Source: Bacilli bacterium (GTDB lineage Bacteria; Bacillota_I; Bacilli_A; RF39; UBA660). Taken from it: DNA of 23,999 nucleotides. Both the position numbers and the translations under genes were made by a program. This document shows, in pieces, positions 8,674-15,162 of this stretch (positions are counted from its first letter, which is position 1; every line of letters starts with the position of its first letter). Below the pieces are notes generated by a model that was not told the DNA's origin, did no database searches, and saw only the letters and a list, made by a program, of their open reading frames with translations. The stretch is taken from NCBI GenBank assembly GCA_016296435.1, contig JAEDJI010000007.1, positions 1 through 23,999 of the forward strand, written 5' to 3'.

Positions 8674-8943
8674 TTATCTCTCCTTTTTTCCAAATAATTT
8701 TTCTACTATTAAAACTAACCTATTAAATACTACATCACTAAATGATGCAAGTCCATCAGTAATAGTATCAATAAGGGAAAATATTCCACTAACACTATTA
8801 AGTTTCTTTTGGACATCTGTTAATATTATATTCACTTTATCAGCAGTATATAACAACTTTATTGAAACCACTATTAAAAATACAACAAGTATACAACAAA
8901 GTACCAATAGTACAGACAACAACACTTGATTATAATCGGTCAT
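8674..8943 (-). CDS. DUF948-like (YtxG-type) small membrane protein
   Basis: The 89-residue protein has one N-terminal transmembrane helix (about residues 8-30, rich in Leu/Val/Ile with two Cys). A predicted helical segment follows (TADKVNIILTDVQKKLNSVSGIF) that resembles the DUF948 pattern of spaced hydrophobics after the membrane anchor, ending with a basic KLFGKKER tail. Function is unknown; DUF948 proteins are commonly encoded next to YtxH proteins, as here. The start is ATG 8943, with AAGGAGTGAT overlapping the stop of the upstream acidic-protein gene, so it is probably translationally coupled. The family call rests on the topology and the ytxH partner rather than on an unmistakable motif. 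Confidence 0.7.
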   Translation of the reverse strand: MTDYNQVLLSVLLVLCCILVVFLIVVSIKLLYTADKVNIILTDVQKKLNSVSGIFSLIDTITDGLASFSDVVFNRLVLIVEKLFGKKER

Positions 8944-8947
8944 TTTA

Positions 8948-9784
8948 TCACTCCTTACTATCGTACATCATGTCAATTAAATCATAAAGATTCTTTTCTT
9001 CAGGTTCATCATCCATTTTCTTTTTATTCTTCTTACTTTTAGTTTCTTCATCAATTAACTTATCTTCCTTAATTTCCTCATCAATCATTTCAGTAAGTTC
9101 TTTATTTTTTTTACTTCTAGTCATTTTTATTTTTTCTTTTTCCTTATCAGCATCTTTATAATCTATATTATATTCTAACCCTAAATCCTGATAATATTCT
9201 TCAGCATCACCAATAGTTACTTTATCTACCCCGACAACGTCATCCTTCATCTCAAAAAATAAATCAGACGAAAAATCTTCATTAATTGGTTCTTCCTTAA
9301 CCTTAACTTCTTCCTTTAAACCATAAGCTTTTTGTCTAATAGCATCAAAATTAACTTCTTGCTTTTCCTCTTTGAATAAACTTTCTAGCGACTTTGAAGG
9401 TTTTTCTTGACGTTCTAAATCCTCCTTATGTAAAAGACCATATACTGGAGATATAACAGGAGAAGGCTTAAACTTTTCTTTAGTTTTTTCATCTCTTAAC
9501 CCATAACCACCATACAAAGACTTAGACTCTTCCTTTTTTTTAACAGGTTCTTCATAAACTACATCTGAAGAAACAAAATCTTCTTCTTCAAATATAATAG
9601 GTTTCTTAGTATCAATTTTAGGAACAAATTCTTCAAAAGTAGTAACAGGCTTTTCCTCCATTACATCATTTTTAATTGCATTAGTAGTCTTTTCAACATC
9701 AATCTTCTTAACAAGTTGTTCTTCTTCTAATTCATCATCTTCTTCATCCATAATTGCTTTTTTAATTTTATCAATTAACTTCAT
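8948..9784 (-). CDS. Acidic low-complexity protein with YGL/ISPVYG motifs, function unknown
   Basis: I do not recognise a characterised family. The 278-residue product has no signal peptide or membrane helix. It starts with a short amphipathic stretch (MKLIDKIKKAIM) and continues as a Glu/Lys/Asp-rich, probably disordered chain. Three YGL motifs stand out: YGGYGLRDE (91-99), KPSPVISPVYGLL (107-118) and KAYGLKEE (152-159). A basic patch (KSKKNKKK) precedes a distinct hydrophobic end, LYDLIDMMYDSKE (266-278). This pattern suggests a scaffold made of short linear motifs and terminal amphipathic helices. I choose ATG 9784: an upstream GTG at 9790 is part of the AGAGGTG ribosome site itself. It sits 10 nt after the lipoprotein gene and 4 nt before the DUF948-like gene, so an envelope-associated role is inferred from context only. 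Confidence 0.75.
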   Translation of the reverse strand: MKLIDKIKKAIMDEEDDELEEEQLVKKIDVEKTTNAIKNDVMEEKPVTTFEEFVPKIDTKKPIIFEEEDFVSSDVVYEEPVKKKEESKSLYGGYGLRDEKTKEKFKPSPVISPVYGLLHKEDLERQEKPSKSLESLFKEEKQEVNFDAIRQKAYGLKEEVKVKEEPINEDFSSDLFFEMKDDVVGVDKVTIGDAEEYYQDLGLEYNIDYKDADKEKEKIKMTRSKKNKELTEMIDEEIKEDKLIDEETKSKKNKKKMDDEPEEKNLYDLIDMMYDSKE

Positions 9785-9794
9785 AATCACACCT

Positions 9795-10439
9795 CTATTC
9801 TTTTGGTTTAATTTCTATCTTATCCTCATCTGGTGCTTTACCATCATCTTCATAAGTACCATAATCTTCCTCATACTTTAAAAAGTTTTCTGTATTAACC
9901 GAAGGACCTAAAAGTTCAAACTTTTCTTCATTATAATCTATACTATTACCAAGTAATGTTTCAATAACATTATCATTATAAGAAATACTATTAAGAACTA
10001 CTAAAGACCTAGAAATAGCATTCTTTATGTCACTAGAAATAACTTCTATCTTGGCATAATTATACATCACTTCAATAAAATATTCATTATTATACTGAGT
10101 CACCAATACATACCCATCATTACCAAGTATTTCACTATAAATAGCATTACTATCATCATTCACTTTATAATTATTAGAAACTTTATTATAATAACTGACC
10201 AAATCAACATATAAATAATACTTATCACCAAAAGAATATAAAACATTATTACCATTCTCATCATTAAGTAAACTCATATCTAAAGGAAGATATATCTTAT
10301 ATCCTTTTAAAGCAGTATTAGCTTTAGCCTTATTATTTAAAGAATTACTAACAATTTCATTATAAGATAAATTATTGATATTACTGCATCCGCATACTAA
10401 CAAAAGTAGCATTATGACCCCTATCAAATATTTTCTCAT
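9795..10439 (-). CDS. Putative lipoprotein, function unknown
   Basis: The 214-residue protein begins with a short basic stretch and hydrophobic core (MRKYLIGVIMLLLLV), then a lipobox VCGC with the lipidated cysteine at residue 18. It is therefore probably exported and anchored to the outer face of the membrane. The mature part is rich in Asn, Tyr and Ser with beta-type segments (KYYLYVDLVSYYN, GYVLVTQYNNEYFIEVMYN) and ends in an acidic tail (EEDYGTYEDDGKAPDEDK). I recognise no catalytic motif. The start is ATG 10439, since an in-frame GTG at 10445 falls inside the AGAGGTG ribosome site. It lies 42 nt after trmB and 10 nt before the acidic-protein gene, forming with DUF948 and YtxH a likely envelope block. 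Confidence 0.8.
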   Translation of the reverse strand: MRKYLIGVIMLLLLVCGCSNINNLSYNEIVSNSLNNKAKANTALKGYKIYLPLDMSLLNDENGNNVLYSFGDKYYLYVDLVSYYNKVSNNYKVNDDSNAIYSEILGNDGYVLVTQYNNEYFIEVMYNYAKIEVISSDIKNAISRSLVVLNSISYNDNVIETLLGNSIDYNEEKFELLGPSVNTENFLKYEEDYGTYEDDGKAPDEDKIEIKPKE

Positions 10440-10481
10440 AAACACCTCTTACTTATTATAACAAATATTATATAGAAATTA

Positions 10482-11111
10482 CTAGTTTTTTGTCGCTTTT
10501 AACATAAAAATTTTACATCCTTTACTAGCAAACTTCTTTTCATATTCTGTTTCTATATTATCATTTTTTAAACAATTATGCAAATCTAATGATAATTCTT
10601 CAATAACATAACCATAATTACTAAGAGAAACTATAGAAAAAGCAAATAAAGATTCATTATCAGTCTTTTGAACAATAACCTTTTTAGATTTAAATATTAA
10701 ATCATACTTACGCAAAAACTCTAAACTTGTAAGCCTTCTTTTAGCATGTCTACTCTTAGGCCATGGATCAGAAAAATTAAGATATAAAACATCAATCTCA
10801 TTAGAAAAAATATCATTAATCTTATTAGCATCATAATTAATAAGCCTAAGATTTGGAATAAAACTATCAATAGATTTTACTCCAATGGCTAAAACAGAAT
10901 CAATTCTTTCAACCCCAATAAAATTAATATTAGGATTCCTAAGAGCATTTTCTATAATAAAATTACATTTCCCCGGACCAATCTCTAAATGAATAGGATT
11001 ATTATTTCCAAAACATTTATTCCACTTGCCTTTATAAGACATAGGATTATCTATAAAACAAGAATTGTTACTAAGTATTTCTTTTTTGTTTTTAACATTT
11101 CTAATACGCAT
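10482..11111 (-). CDS. trmB: tRNA (guanine-N7-)-methyltransferase TrmB
   Basis: TrmB uses SAM to methylate N7 of G46 in the variable loop of tRNA. The 209-residue protein has the SAM-binding segment HLEIGPGKCNFI, the acidic loop FIGVERIDS, and the family hallmark FSDPWPKSRHAKRRLTS with the catalytic/recognition Asp-Pro-Trp-Pro. A C-terminal TEYEKKF segment matches TrmB tRNA-recognition motifs. Length is normal. ATG 11111 follows TGGAG with 9-nt spacing. trmB is first in a leftward transcript that continues into the lipoprotein block 42 nt later, and is divergent from the microprotein-murE unit. A -10-like TATAAT (11137-11132) lies upstream, without a convincing -35. Confidence 0.96.
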   Translation of the reverse strand: MRIRNVKNKKEILSNNSCFIDNPMSYKGKWNKCFGNNNPIHLEIGPGKCNFIIENALRNPNINFIGVERIDSVLAIGVKSIDSFIPNLRLINYDANKINDIFSNEIDVLYLNFSDPWPKSRHAKRRLTSLEFLRKYDLIFKSKKVIVQKTDNESLFAFSIVSLSNYGYVIEELSLDLHNCLKNDNIETEYEKKFASKGCKIFMLKATKN

Positions 11112-11131
11112 AAAATCAACTCCATATGAAT

Positions 11132-11137
11132 ATTATA
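11132..11137 (-). promoter_or_regulatory. Candidate -10 element for trmB operon
   Basis: A perfect minus-strand TATAAT (11137-11132) lies about 20 nt before the trmB ATG. No -35 resembling TTGACA is present at 16-18 bp, so this is a weak call. The divergent plus-strand promoter starts within 10 bp. Confidence 0.35.
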
Positions 11138-11145
11138 CTACACGA

Positions 11146-11174
11146 TTATCACAAAATAAATACTTGCATAAAAT
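11146..11174 (+). promoter_or_regulatory. Candidate promoter for microprotein-murE unit
   Basis: TTATCA (11146-11151), a 17-bp spacer and TAAAAT (11169-11174) precede the AAAGGAGGAA ribosome site at 11181-11190. This is the only promoter candidate I find for the plus-strand pair. Confidence 0.45.
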
Positions 11175-11194
11175 ATTGTAAAAGGAGGAATATT

Positions 11195-11413
11195 ATGAAT
11201 CAAATGCCATTTATACCAAACATGCCTATGATGAGTAACCCTTATCAAAACATGATTCCAAATCAAGATAATAACTTTATTGAACAAAGACTACAAACTC
11301 TTGAACAAAAAGTACAAAATCTAGAAAATAACATCAAACAATTAGAAAAAAAGCTGAATAATACAAATGAAAGTGACTACTTTAAATATCAAAGTAGTAT
11401 GCATATGATGTAA
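11195..11413 (+). CDS. Met/Pro-rich coiled-coil microprotein upstream of murE
   Basis: I do not recognise this 72-residue protein. It has two parts: residues 1-24 are rich in Met, Pro and Asn (IPNMPMMSNPYQNM), and residues 28-56 form a clear heptad coiled coil (IEQRLQTLEQKVQNLENN and on), followed by a short polar tail ending SSMHMM. ATG 11195 is set by a strong AAAGGAGGAA 5-7 nt upstream. An in-frame extension to 11126 would have no ribosome site and would run into the trmB promoter region. Its TAA overlaps the murE start (TAATG at 11411-11415), so murE translation is probably coupled to it. Short coiled-coil proteins with flexible N-termini often oligomerise as adaptors; a role with MurE or the envelope is only an inference from position. 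Confidence 0.75.
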   Translation: MNQMPFIPNMPMMSNPYQNMIPNQDNNFIEQRLQTLEQKVQNLENNIKQLEKKLNNTNESDYFKYQSSMHMM

Positions 11414-12792
11414 TGAATATAAAAAATAATTCAAAAAAAATAAAGAAAAATGATATATTTATATGTACTCATGACGAATATGAAGACAGACACAAATATA
11501 TAGACCAAGCAATAAAAAAAGGCGCAAAAGCTATTATAACAGATAAAAACATAACCGATAAAAAAGTACCAATCATAAAAGTGGAGAACACCAATAAAAC
11601 ACTATATCAAATATATAACGATTACTACAATAATCCATTAAAAAACACAAACATTATTGCAATAACAGGAACAGATGGTAAAACATCAACAGCATTAATA
11701 ATTAAAAATCTATTGGATAATTACACAAAAACAGCCTATATGGGAACGAATGGTTTTATATACAACAATAATAATATAAAAATGAATAATACTACACCAG
11801 AAATAAAGGAAATACTTAAAAATGCAAAAATTTTACAAGAAAATCAAATAAACAACTTAGTAATGGAAGTATCAAGTGAAGCCCTACTACATAATAGATG
11901 TGAAGGACTTCTATTTGATAGAGCAATACTAACTAATATAACTGGAGATCATTTAAATGTTCACAAAAACTTCCAAAACTATTTAGAATCAAAACTAAAT
12001 CTATTTACAAAACTAAAAGAAAACGGTATTGCTATAATAAATATTGATGATAAAAATAGTAATAAAGCAATAGATATATTAAAGCAAAATAATAAAAAAT
12101 ATATAACATATGCAACAAATAAAAAAGCAGACTTTTATATAAAAGATATAAAAGAATATAATGATAAAACAATATATAAATTAATATATAATAAAAAAGA
12201 ATACAAAATAACAAGTCCATTACTAGGTATTTACAATGCATATAATCTTACTGCTGCTATAGCAATCCTAACAACATATAATTATAAAATAAGCGATATC
12301 ATTAATAATATATATAATATAAAAGAAATACCAGGTAGAACAAATATTATGTATGATAAAGAATACAAAGTTATACTAGACTATGCTCATACTATAAATG
12401 CCACAAAAAATATATTAGAATACGCAAACAAAATAAAAAAAACAAAAATAATAACAGTAGTAGGATGTGCTGGTGGAAGAGAACATGAAAAAAGACCAAA
12501 ACTTGGTAAAATAATTACAGACCTATCAGACTATGTAATATTTACAACAGATGATCCTAGATATGAAAAAGTAACAGATATCATAAAAGATATAACTAAA
12601 AACATAGATAAAAATAATTTTAAAACAATAATAAATAGAAAAAGAGCAATAAAATATGCTATAAACAATGCTAAAGAAAATGATATAGTACTAATACTAG
12701 GTAAGGGAATAGACAACTATATGGCAATAAAAAATAAATATAAAAAATATTGTGATAAAGATGTTATTGAGAAGATATTGAAGAAGAAATAA
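11413..12792 (+). CDS. murE: UDP-N-acetylmuramyl-tripeptide synthetase MurE
   Basis: MurE adds the third amino acid (diaminopimelate or lysine) to UDP-MurNAc-L-Ala-D-Glu in the cytoplasm. The 459-residue product has the Mur ligase ATP loop GTDGKTS (86-92), TTPE (127-130), MEVSSEAL (151-158), NITGDHLNVH (175-184), the likely carbamylated Lys194 in ESKLNLF, and GCAGGREHEKRP (351-362). The specificity motif is DDPR (380-383). DNPR is typical of DAP enzymes, while DDPR also occurs in the lysine-adding Thermotoga enzyme, so the third residue is undecided. The protein starts about 20-25 residues later than most MurE proteins, just before the first-domain segment KKIKKNDIFI. It has no Shine-Dalgarno of its own and relies on the TAATG overlap. 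It is the only long plus-strand gene in the window and is very rich in Lys, Asn and Ile. Confidence 0.93.
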   Translation: MNIKNNSKKIKKNDIFICTHDEYEDRHKYIDQAIKKGAKAIITDKNITDKKVPIIKVENTNKTLYQIYNDYYNNPLKNTNIIAITGTDGKTSTALIIKNLLDNYTKTAYMGTNGFIYNNNNIKMNNTTPEIKEILKNAKILQENQINNLVMEVSSEALLHNRCEGLLFDRAILTNITGDHLNVHKNFQNYLESKLNLFTKLKENGIAIINIDDKNSNKAIDILKQNNKKYITYATNKKADFYIKDIKEYNDKTIYKLIYNKKEYKITSPLLGIYNAYNLTAAIAILTTYNYKISDIINNIYNIKEIPGRTNIMYDKEYKVILDYAHTINATKNILEYANKIKKTKIITVVGCAGGREHEKRPKLGKIITDLSDYVIFTTDDPRYEKVTDIIKDITKNIDKNNFKTIINRKRAIKYAINNAKENDIVLILGKGIDNYMAIKNKYKKYCDKDVIEKILKKK

Positions 12793-12806
12793 TCTTCTTT
12801 TTATTA
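12781..12806 (+). terminator. Intrinsic terminator of murE
   Basis: AAGAAGA (12781-12787) pairs with TCTTCTT (12793-12799) across a 5-nt loop containing the murE stop, followed by a T-rich run. The stem overlaps the last codons of murE. Confidence 0.65.
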
Positions 12807-12807
12807 T

Positions 12808-12837
12808 AAAAAAGAATAGAAATTAAGTCTATTCTTT
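12808..12837 (-). terminator. Intrinsic terminator of rmuC
   Basis: A perfect 10-bp stem (12837-12828 with 12820-12811) with a 7-nt loop and a T-run on the minus strand overlaps the rmuC stop. With the murE terminator 2-10 bp away it forms a compact back-to-back barrier between convergent genes. Confidence 0.85.
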
Positions 12838-13881
12838 ATCTTTATATTCAATTTCTACTCTACTAATAGAATTAAACCTTTTAGTAATCTTATCAGTAGT
12901 AGTATGAATATCATTAACATCTTTACTAACAGTTTCAATACTACGAGATAACTTATCCCATCTTTCTTTATATCGTGAAAACTCTACACCAAGTCTATTA
13001 AGTTCTTCATGAATAACCGAAGTGTACTTATCTCTTTCAATATTTTTAATAATCATTTCTATAACAGTAAGAGTAGATATCAAAGTAGTTGGAGATGTAA
13101 TCCAAACCTTTCTCTTATAAGCATAATCAATTATATCTTGATGATAAGCATTAATTTCTGCAAAAATAGCCTCCGCAGGTAAAAACATGATAGCTTGATC
13201 ACTTGTATAACCATCAATAATATACTTATTAGCAATTGCATCAATATGCTTTTTAACATCAACTTTAAATAATTTTTCATATCTTGTTCTTTCATCTTTA
13301 GATAGATCTTTATCAACCATCATTCTATAATTTTCCAAAGGAAACTTCGAATCAATAGCAATCGTACCAAGTGGTTCAGGAGCAAAAAGAATGCTATCTG
13401 CTATATAACCATTTGGCATTGTATACTGAAGACTATAAATACTGTCATTGCCTTCACCAAAAACAGAAGTAAGAATATGTTTTAAGTTAACTTCACCAAA
13501 AATACCACGTGTTTTCTTATCAGTTAAAATACTTTGTAACGAAACAATATCACTAGATAAAGTATCAATCTTCTTTTGTGCCTCATCTATTTTAGCAAGT
13601 CTTTCTAAAACAGAAGAAAAAGTCTTATTAGTCTTTTCAAAATTAGCTTCAATTCTTTCATTAACTTTATCATTCATAGCAATAAGTCTTCTTTCTTGCC
13701 TATCACTAAGTTCATTAAAATCTTTATTCAAGCTTTCCTTTAATCCATTCATTTCTTTATTAATATTAAGTTCTAAAGAAGATAATTTATCAAATAAAAT
13801 AATGTCATTCTTACCTCTTAATAAAGAAACTATAATAAGTATAACAATTAGAACTAAAAGTCCAATAATAATGTAATTCAT
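12829..13881 (-). CDS. rmuC: DNA recombination protein RmuC homologue
   Basis: RmuC proteins limit DNA inversions at short inverted repeats and carry a predicted restriction-endonuclease-like core. The 350-residue protein has an N-terminal membrane helix (about 2-22), a long coiled coil (about 30-125) and the RmuC core. The core includes GIFGEVNLKHIL, the conserved IDSKFPLENY, FLPAEAIFAEI and WITSPTTLISTL. Its length is shorter than enteric RmuC (about 475) but typical for Firmicutes homologues. ATG 13881 follows TTTGGAGGT, which overlaps the stop of the upstream VTT-domain gene 2 nt away, implying coupled translation. It closes the VTT-rmuC transcript with a strong terminator. The link between a lipid-transport-like membrane protein and RmuC is not obvious. 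Confidence 0.93.
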   Translation of the reverse strand: MNYIIIGLLVLIVILIIVSLLRGKNDIILFDKLSSLELNINKEMNGLKESLNKDFNELSDRQERRLIAMNDKVNERIEANFEKTNKTFSSVLERLAKIDEAQKKIDTLSSDIVSLQSILTDKKTRGIFGEVNLKHILTSVFGEGNDSIYSLQYTMPNGYIADSILFAPEPLGTIAIDSKFPLENYRMMVDKDLSKDERTRYEKLFKVDVKKHIDAIANKYIIDGYTSDQAIMFLPAEAIFAEINAYHQDIIDYAYKRKVWITSPTTLISTLTVIEMIIKNIERDKYTSVIHEELNRLGVEFSRYKERWDKLSRSIETVSKDVNDIHTTTDKITKRFNSISRVEIEYKDKE

Positions 13882-13883
13882 AA

Positions 13884-14450
13884 CTAAACCTCCAAATTAA
13901 ATATTTTTCCTATAATTTTACAAATTATATAAGAAACAAATAATAAAACAAAAATCTTAATTAGTATAATAGGATTTTTTATACTATCAATTAATCCTGT
14001 CCCAATATAACCCCAAAAATATATTGTAGCAAGTTTTCCAATAAGAAGTGCAAGTAAAAATTTTTTAAAATTAATATTAGAAAGACCTGCAGATATATTT
14101 ACAACAAACGCCGGAGTAAATGGAAGAGCTAATATAAGAACTAAGGTAGATAATTTTATATTATTAAATTTATCAACATAATATGAAATATTTTTTTTCT
14201 TAAAAAAATAAATCTTATCTTTAATTAAAAATCTAAATATTGAATAAGATAATAAACATCCACATATTGTAGCAATATATGAAATAATAAATCCAAAAAC
14301 ATTACCAAAATTATACACATTAATACCAATAAATACTGATAAAGGTATAATAGGAATAATTGACTCAAGAACAATAATAAGAAAACCACCAATTAATCCT
14401 ACCGAGGCAATATAATCAATTAAAATATTTAATATATCTAATACTTCCAT
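13884..14450 (-). CDS. VTT/TVP38 (DedA-superfamily) membrane protein
   Basis: The 188-residue integral membrane protein belongs to the VTT superfamily (TVP38/TMEM64, DedA), whose members are linked to lipid scrambling/flipping and membrane homeostasis. Visible are an N-terminal segment ESIIPIIPLSVFIGINVYNFG (re-entrant-loop type), three or four further hydrophobic segments, and the family motif region PFTPAFVVNISAGLSNINFKKFL. The usual Arg just before the TP segment in many TVP38 proteins is replaced here by Ala-Leu, so it is divergent. ATG 14450 follows GGAG at 8 nt. A candidate promoter with an extended -10 (TGG-TACAAT) lies at 14497-14469. It is first in a two-gene unit with rmuC 2 nt downstream. 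Confidence 0.82.
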   Translation of the reverse strand: MEVLDILNILIDYIASVGLIGGFLIIVLESIIPIIPLSVFIGINVYNFGNVFGFIISYIATICGCLLSYSIFRFLIKDKIYFFKKKNISYYVDKFNNIKLSTLVLILALPFTPAFVVNISAGLSNINFKKFLLALLIGKLATIYFWGYIGTGLIDSIKNPIILIKIFVLLFVSYIICKIIGKIFNLEV

Positions 14451-14468
14451 ATAATTATCTCCAATATA

Positions 14469-14497
14469 ATTGTACCAATTTTATCATAAAAAGTCAT
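14469..14497 (-). promoter_or_regulatory. Candidate promoter for VTT-rmuC
   Basis: On the minus strand ATGACT (14497-14492), 17 bp, then TGG-TACAAT (14474-14469) form an extended -10 promoter, downstream of the terminator at 14543-14515. The pyrophosphatase gene has the same TGGTACAATTATA core. Confidence 0.5.
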
Positions 14498-14514
14498 CAA
14501 TAATTATAAAATTT

Positions 14515-14543
14515 AAAAAAAAATAGATATTACTCTATTTTTT
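14515..14543 (-). terminator. Intrinsic terminator upstream of VTT-rmuC
   Basis: A perfect 10-bp stem (14543-14534 with 14527-14518) with a 6-nt loop and a nine-base T-run (14523-14515) on the minus strand ends transcription entering from the rhodanese side. It lies just after the decayed frame, as expected for the terminator of a former gene there. Confidence 0.75.
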
Positions 14544-14561
14544 CACCCGAGTTTTTATAAT

Positions 14562-14780
14562 TCATAGATGGATAAATCGGTCAAGACCTTCTTTAAGCAT
14601 CTTCATATCTGTTTTTTTATTTTCTAAATACTTTCTTTATGTATATTCATTATACATTCCAATAATCTCATTTTTTTCACTTGCTTCTTCCTCTTTTTTT
14701 AAATTGATTTAACTTTCTATTAAAATTGTTTTTATAAGCTATAAAATGTATTATGACTACAATTTTTGTAAGATATATAT
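14562..14780 (-). pseudogene. Possible decayed gene remnant
   Basis: The gap 14451-14830 has no intact gene. On the minus strand two open frames join at an A7 run (14699-14693). The first reads as a hydrophobic segment and basic stretch (VVIIHFIAYKNNFNRKLNQFKK) before a stop soon after the run. The other frame continues with KKEEEASEKNEIIGMYNEYT, one in-frame TAA, then RKYLENKKTDMKMLKEGLDRFIHL and a TGA at 14564-14562. Removing one A from the run would fuse the first two. The charge pattern is protein-like, a membrane anchor plus charged helix. No start codon with a ribosome site remains, and I cannot name the ancestor. Chance open frames in AT-rich DNA remain possible. Confidence 0.35.
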
Positions 14781-14830
14781 TTTATATAAATTTGTACTTT
14801 TTTAAAAAGTATCTAGATAAAATCTAAACA

Positions 14831-15115
14831 CTAGTTTTTATAACTATTATAACCTCCGGTAACATTAATAACATTATAACCTTTAGAGACAAGTTGTTGA
14901 CATGCCTTTGCACTTTGTATTCCATACATACAATATATATAATAAATAGAATCTTTTTTCATATAATTATCAGGATTAAAAAGTAAAAAATTAACTGGAA
15001 CATTCTTACTTGTAGGAATATTGCCATTATTAAATAAATAACTATCCCTAATATCAATAATATTAACCCTTCCAACAAGTCCCTTAAGCTCATCAGCACT
15101 TATACTTTTATACAT
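14831..15115 (-). CDS. Single-domain rhodanese-like protein
   Basis: The 94-residue protein is a stand-alone rhodanese fold (sulfur-carrier or persulfide transferase type). It shows the N-terminal DIRD (21-24), the active-site loop CMYGIQS with the likely persulfide Cys62, and the C-terminal GYNVINVTGGYNSY that closes the fold. The usual Arg in C-x-x-G-x-R-S is Gln here, which may alter substrate binding. Length is standard for PspE/YqhL-type small rhodaneses. ATG 15115 follows a G-rich site (GGGGGT). It is 43 nt downstream of the VirD4-like gene and has its own candidate promoter overlapping that gene's end. The substrate is unknown, and nothing nearby indicates a sulfur pathway. Confidence 0.9.
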   Translation of the reverse strand: MYKSISADELKGLVGRVNIIDIRDSYLFNNGNIPTSKNVPVNFLLFNPDNYMKKDSIYYIYCMYGIQSAKACQQLVSKGYNVINVTGGYNSYKN

Positions 15116-15133
15116 AAAATACCCCCATAATAC

Positions 15134-15162
15134 ATTATATGAGAGTATTCATTAAATGTTAT
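15134..15162 (-). promoter_or_regulatory. Candidate promoter for the rhodanese gene
   Basis: On the minus strand ATAACA (15162-15157), a 17-bp spacer and a perfect TATAAT (15139-15134) stand about 18 nt before the rhodanese start codon. The -35 box overlaps the stop codon of the upstream gene. Confidence 0.5.

Noticed and set aside
8368-8697. 109-codon plus-strand frame opposite ytxH
   Set aside because: It is a Ser/Phe-rich mirror of the Lys/Glu-rich YtxH helix, has no ribosome site, and runs against the operon.
9784-10445. GTG starts at 9790 and 10445 (and 23890) giving slightly longer proteins
   Set aside because: Each GTG is part of the GAGGTG or AGGTG ribosome site itself; the ATG 6-12 nt further in has proper spacing.
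13448-13876. 142-codon plus-strand frame opposite rmuC
   Set aside because: It mirrors the coiled-coil part of RmuC; repeated Lys/Glu/Leu codons leave the opposite strand open. No ribosome site or promoter is seen.
14551-14840. Similarity between the rhodanese end (SYKN) and a short NYKNSG frame near 14550-14566, as if a partial duplication
   Set aside because: The match is only about a dozen AT-rich bases and does not extend into the rhodanese fold on either side.
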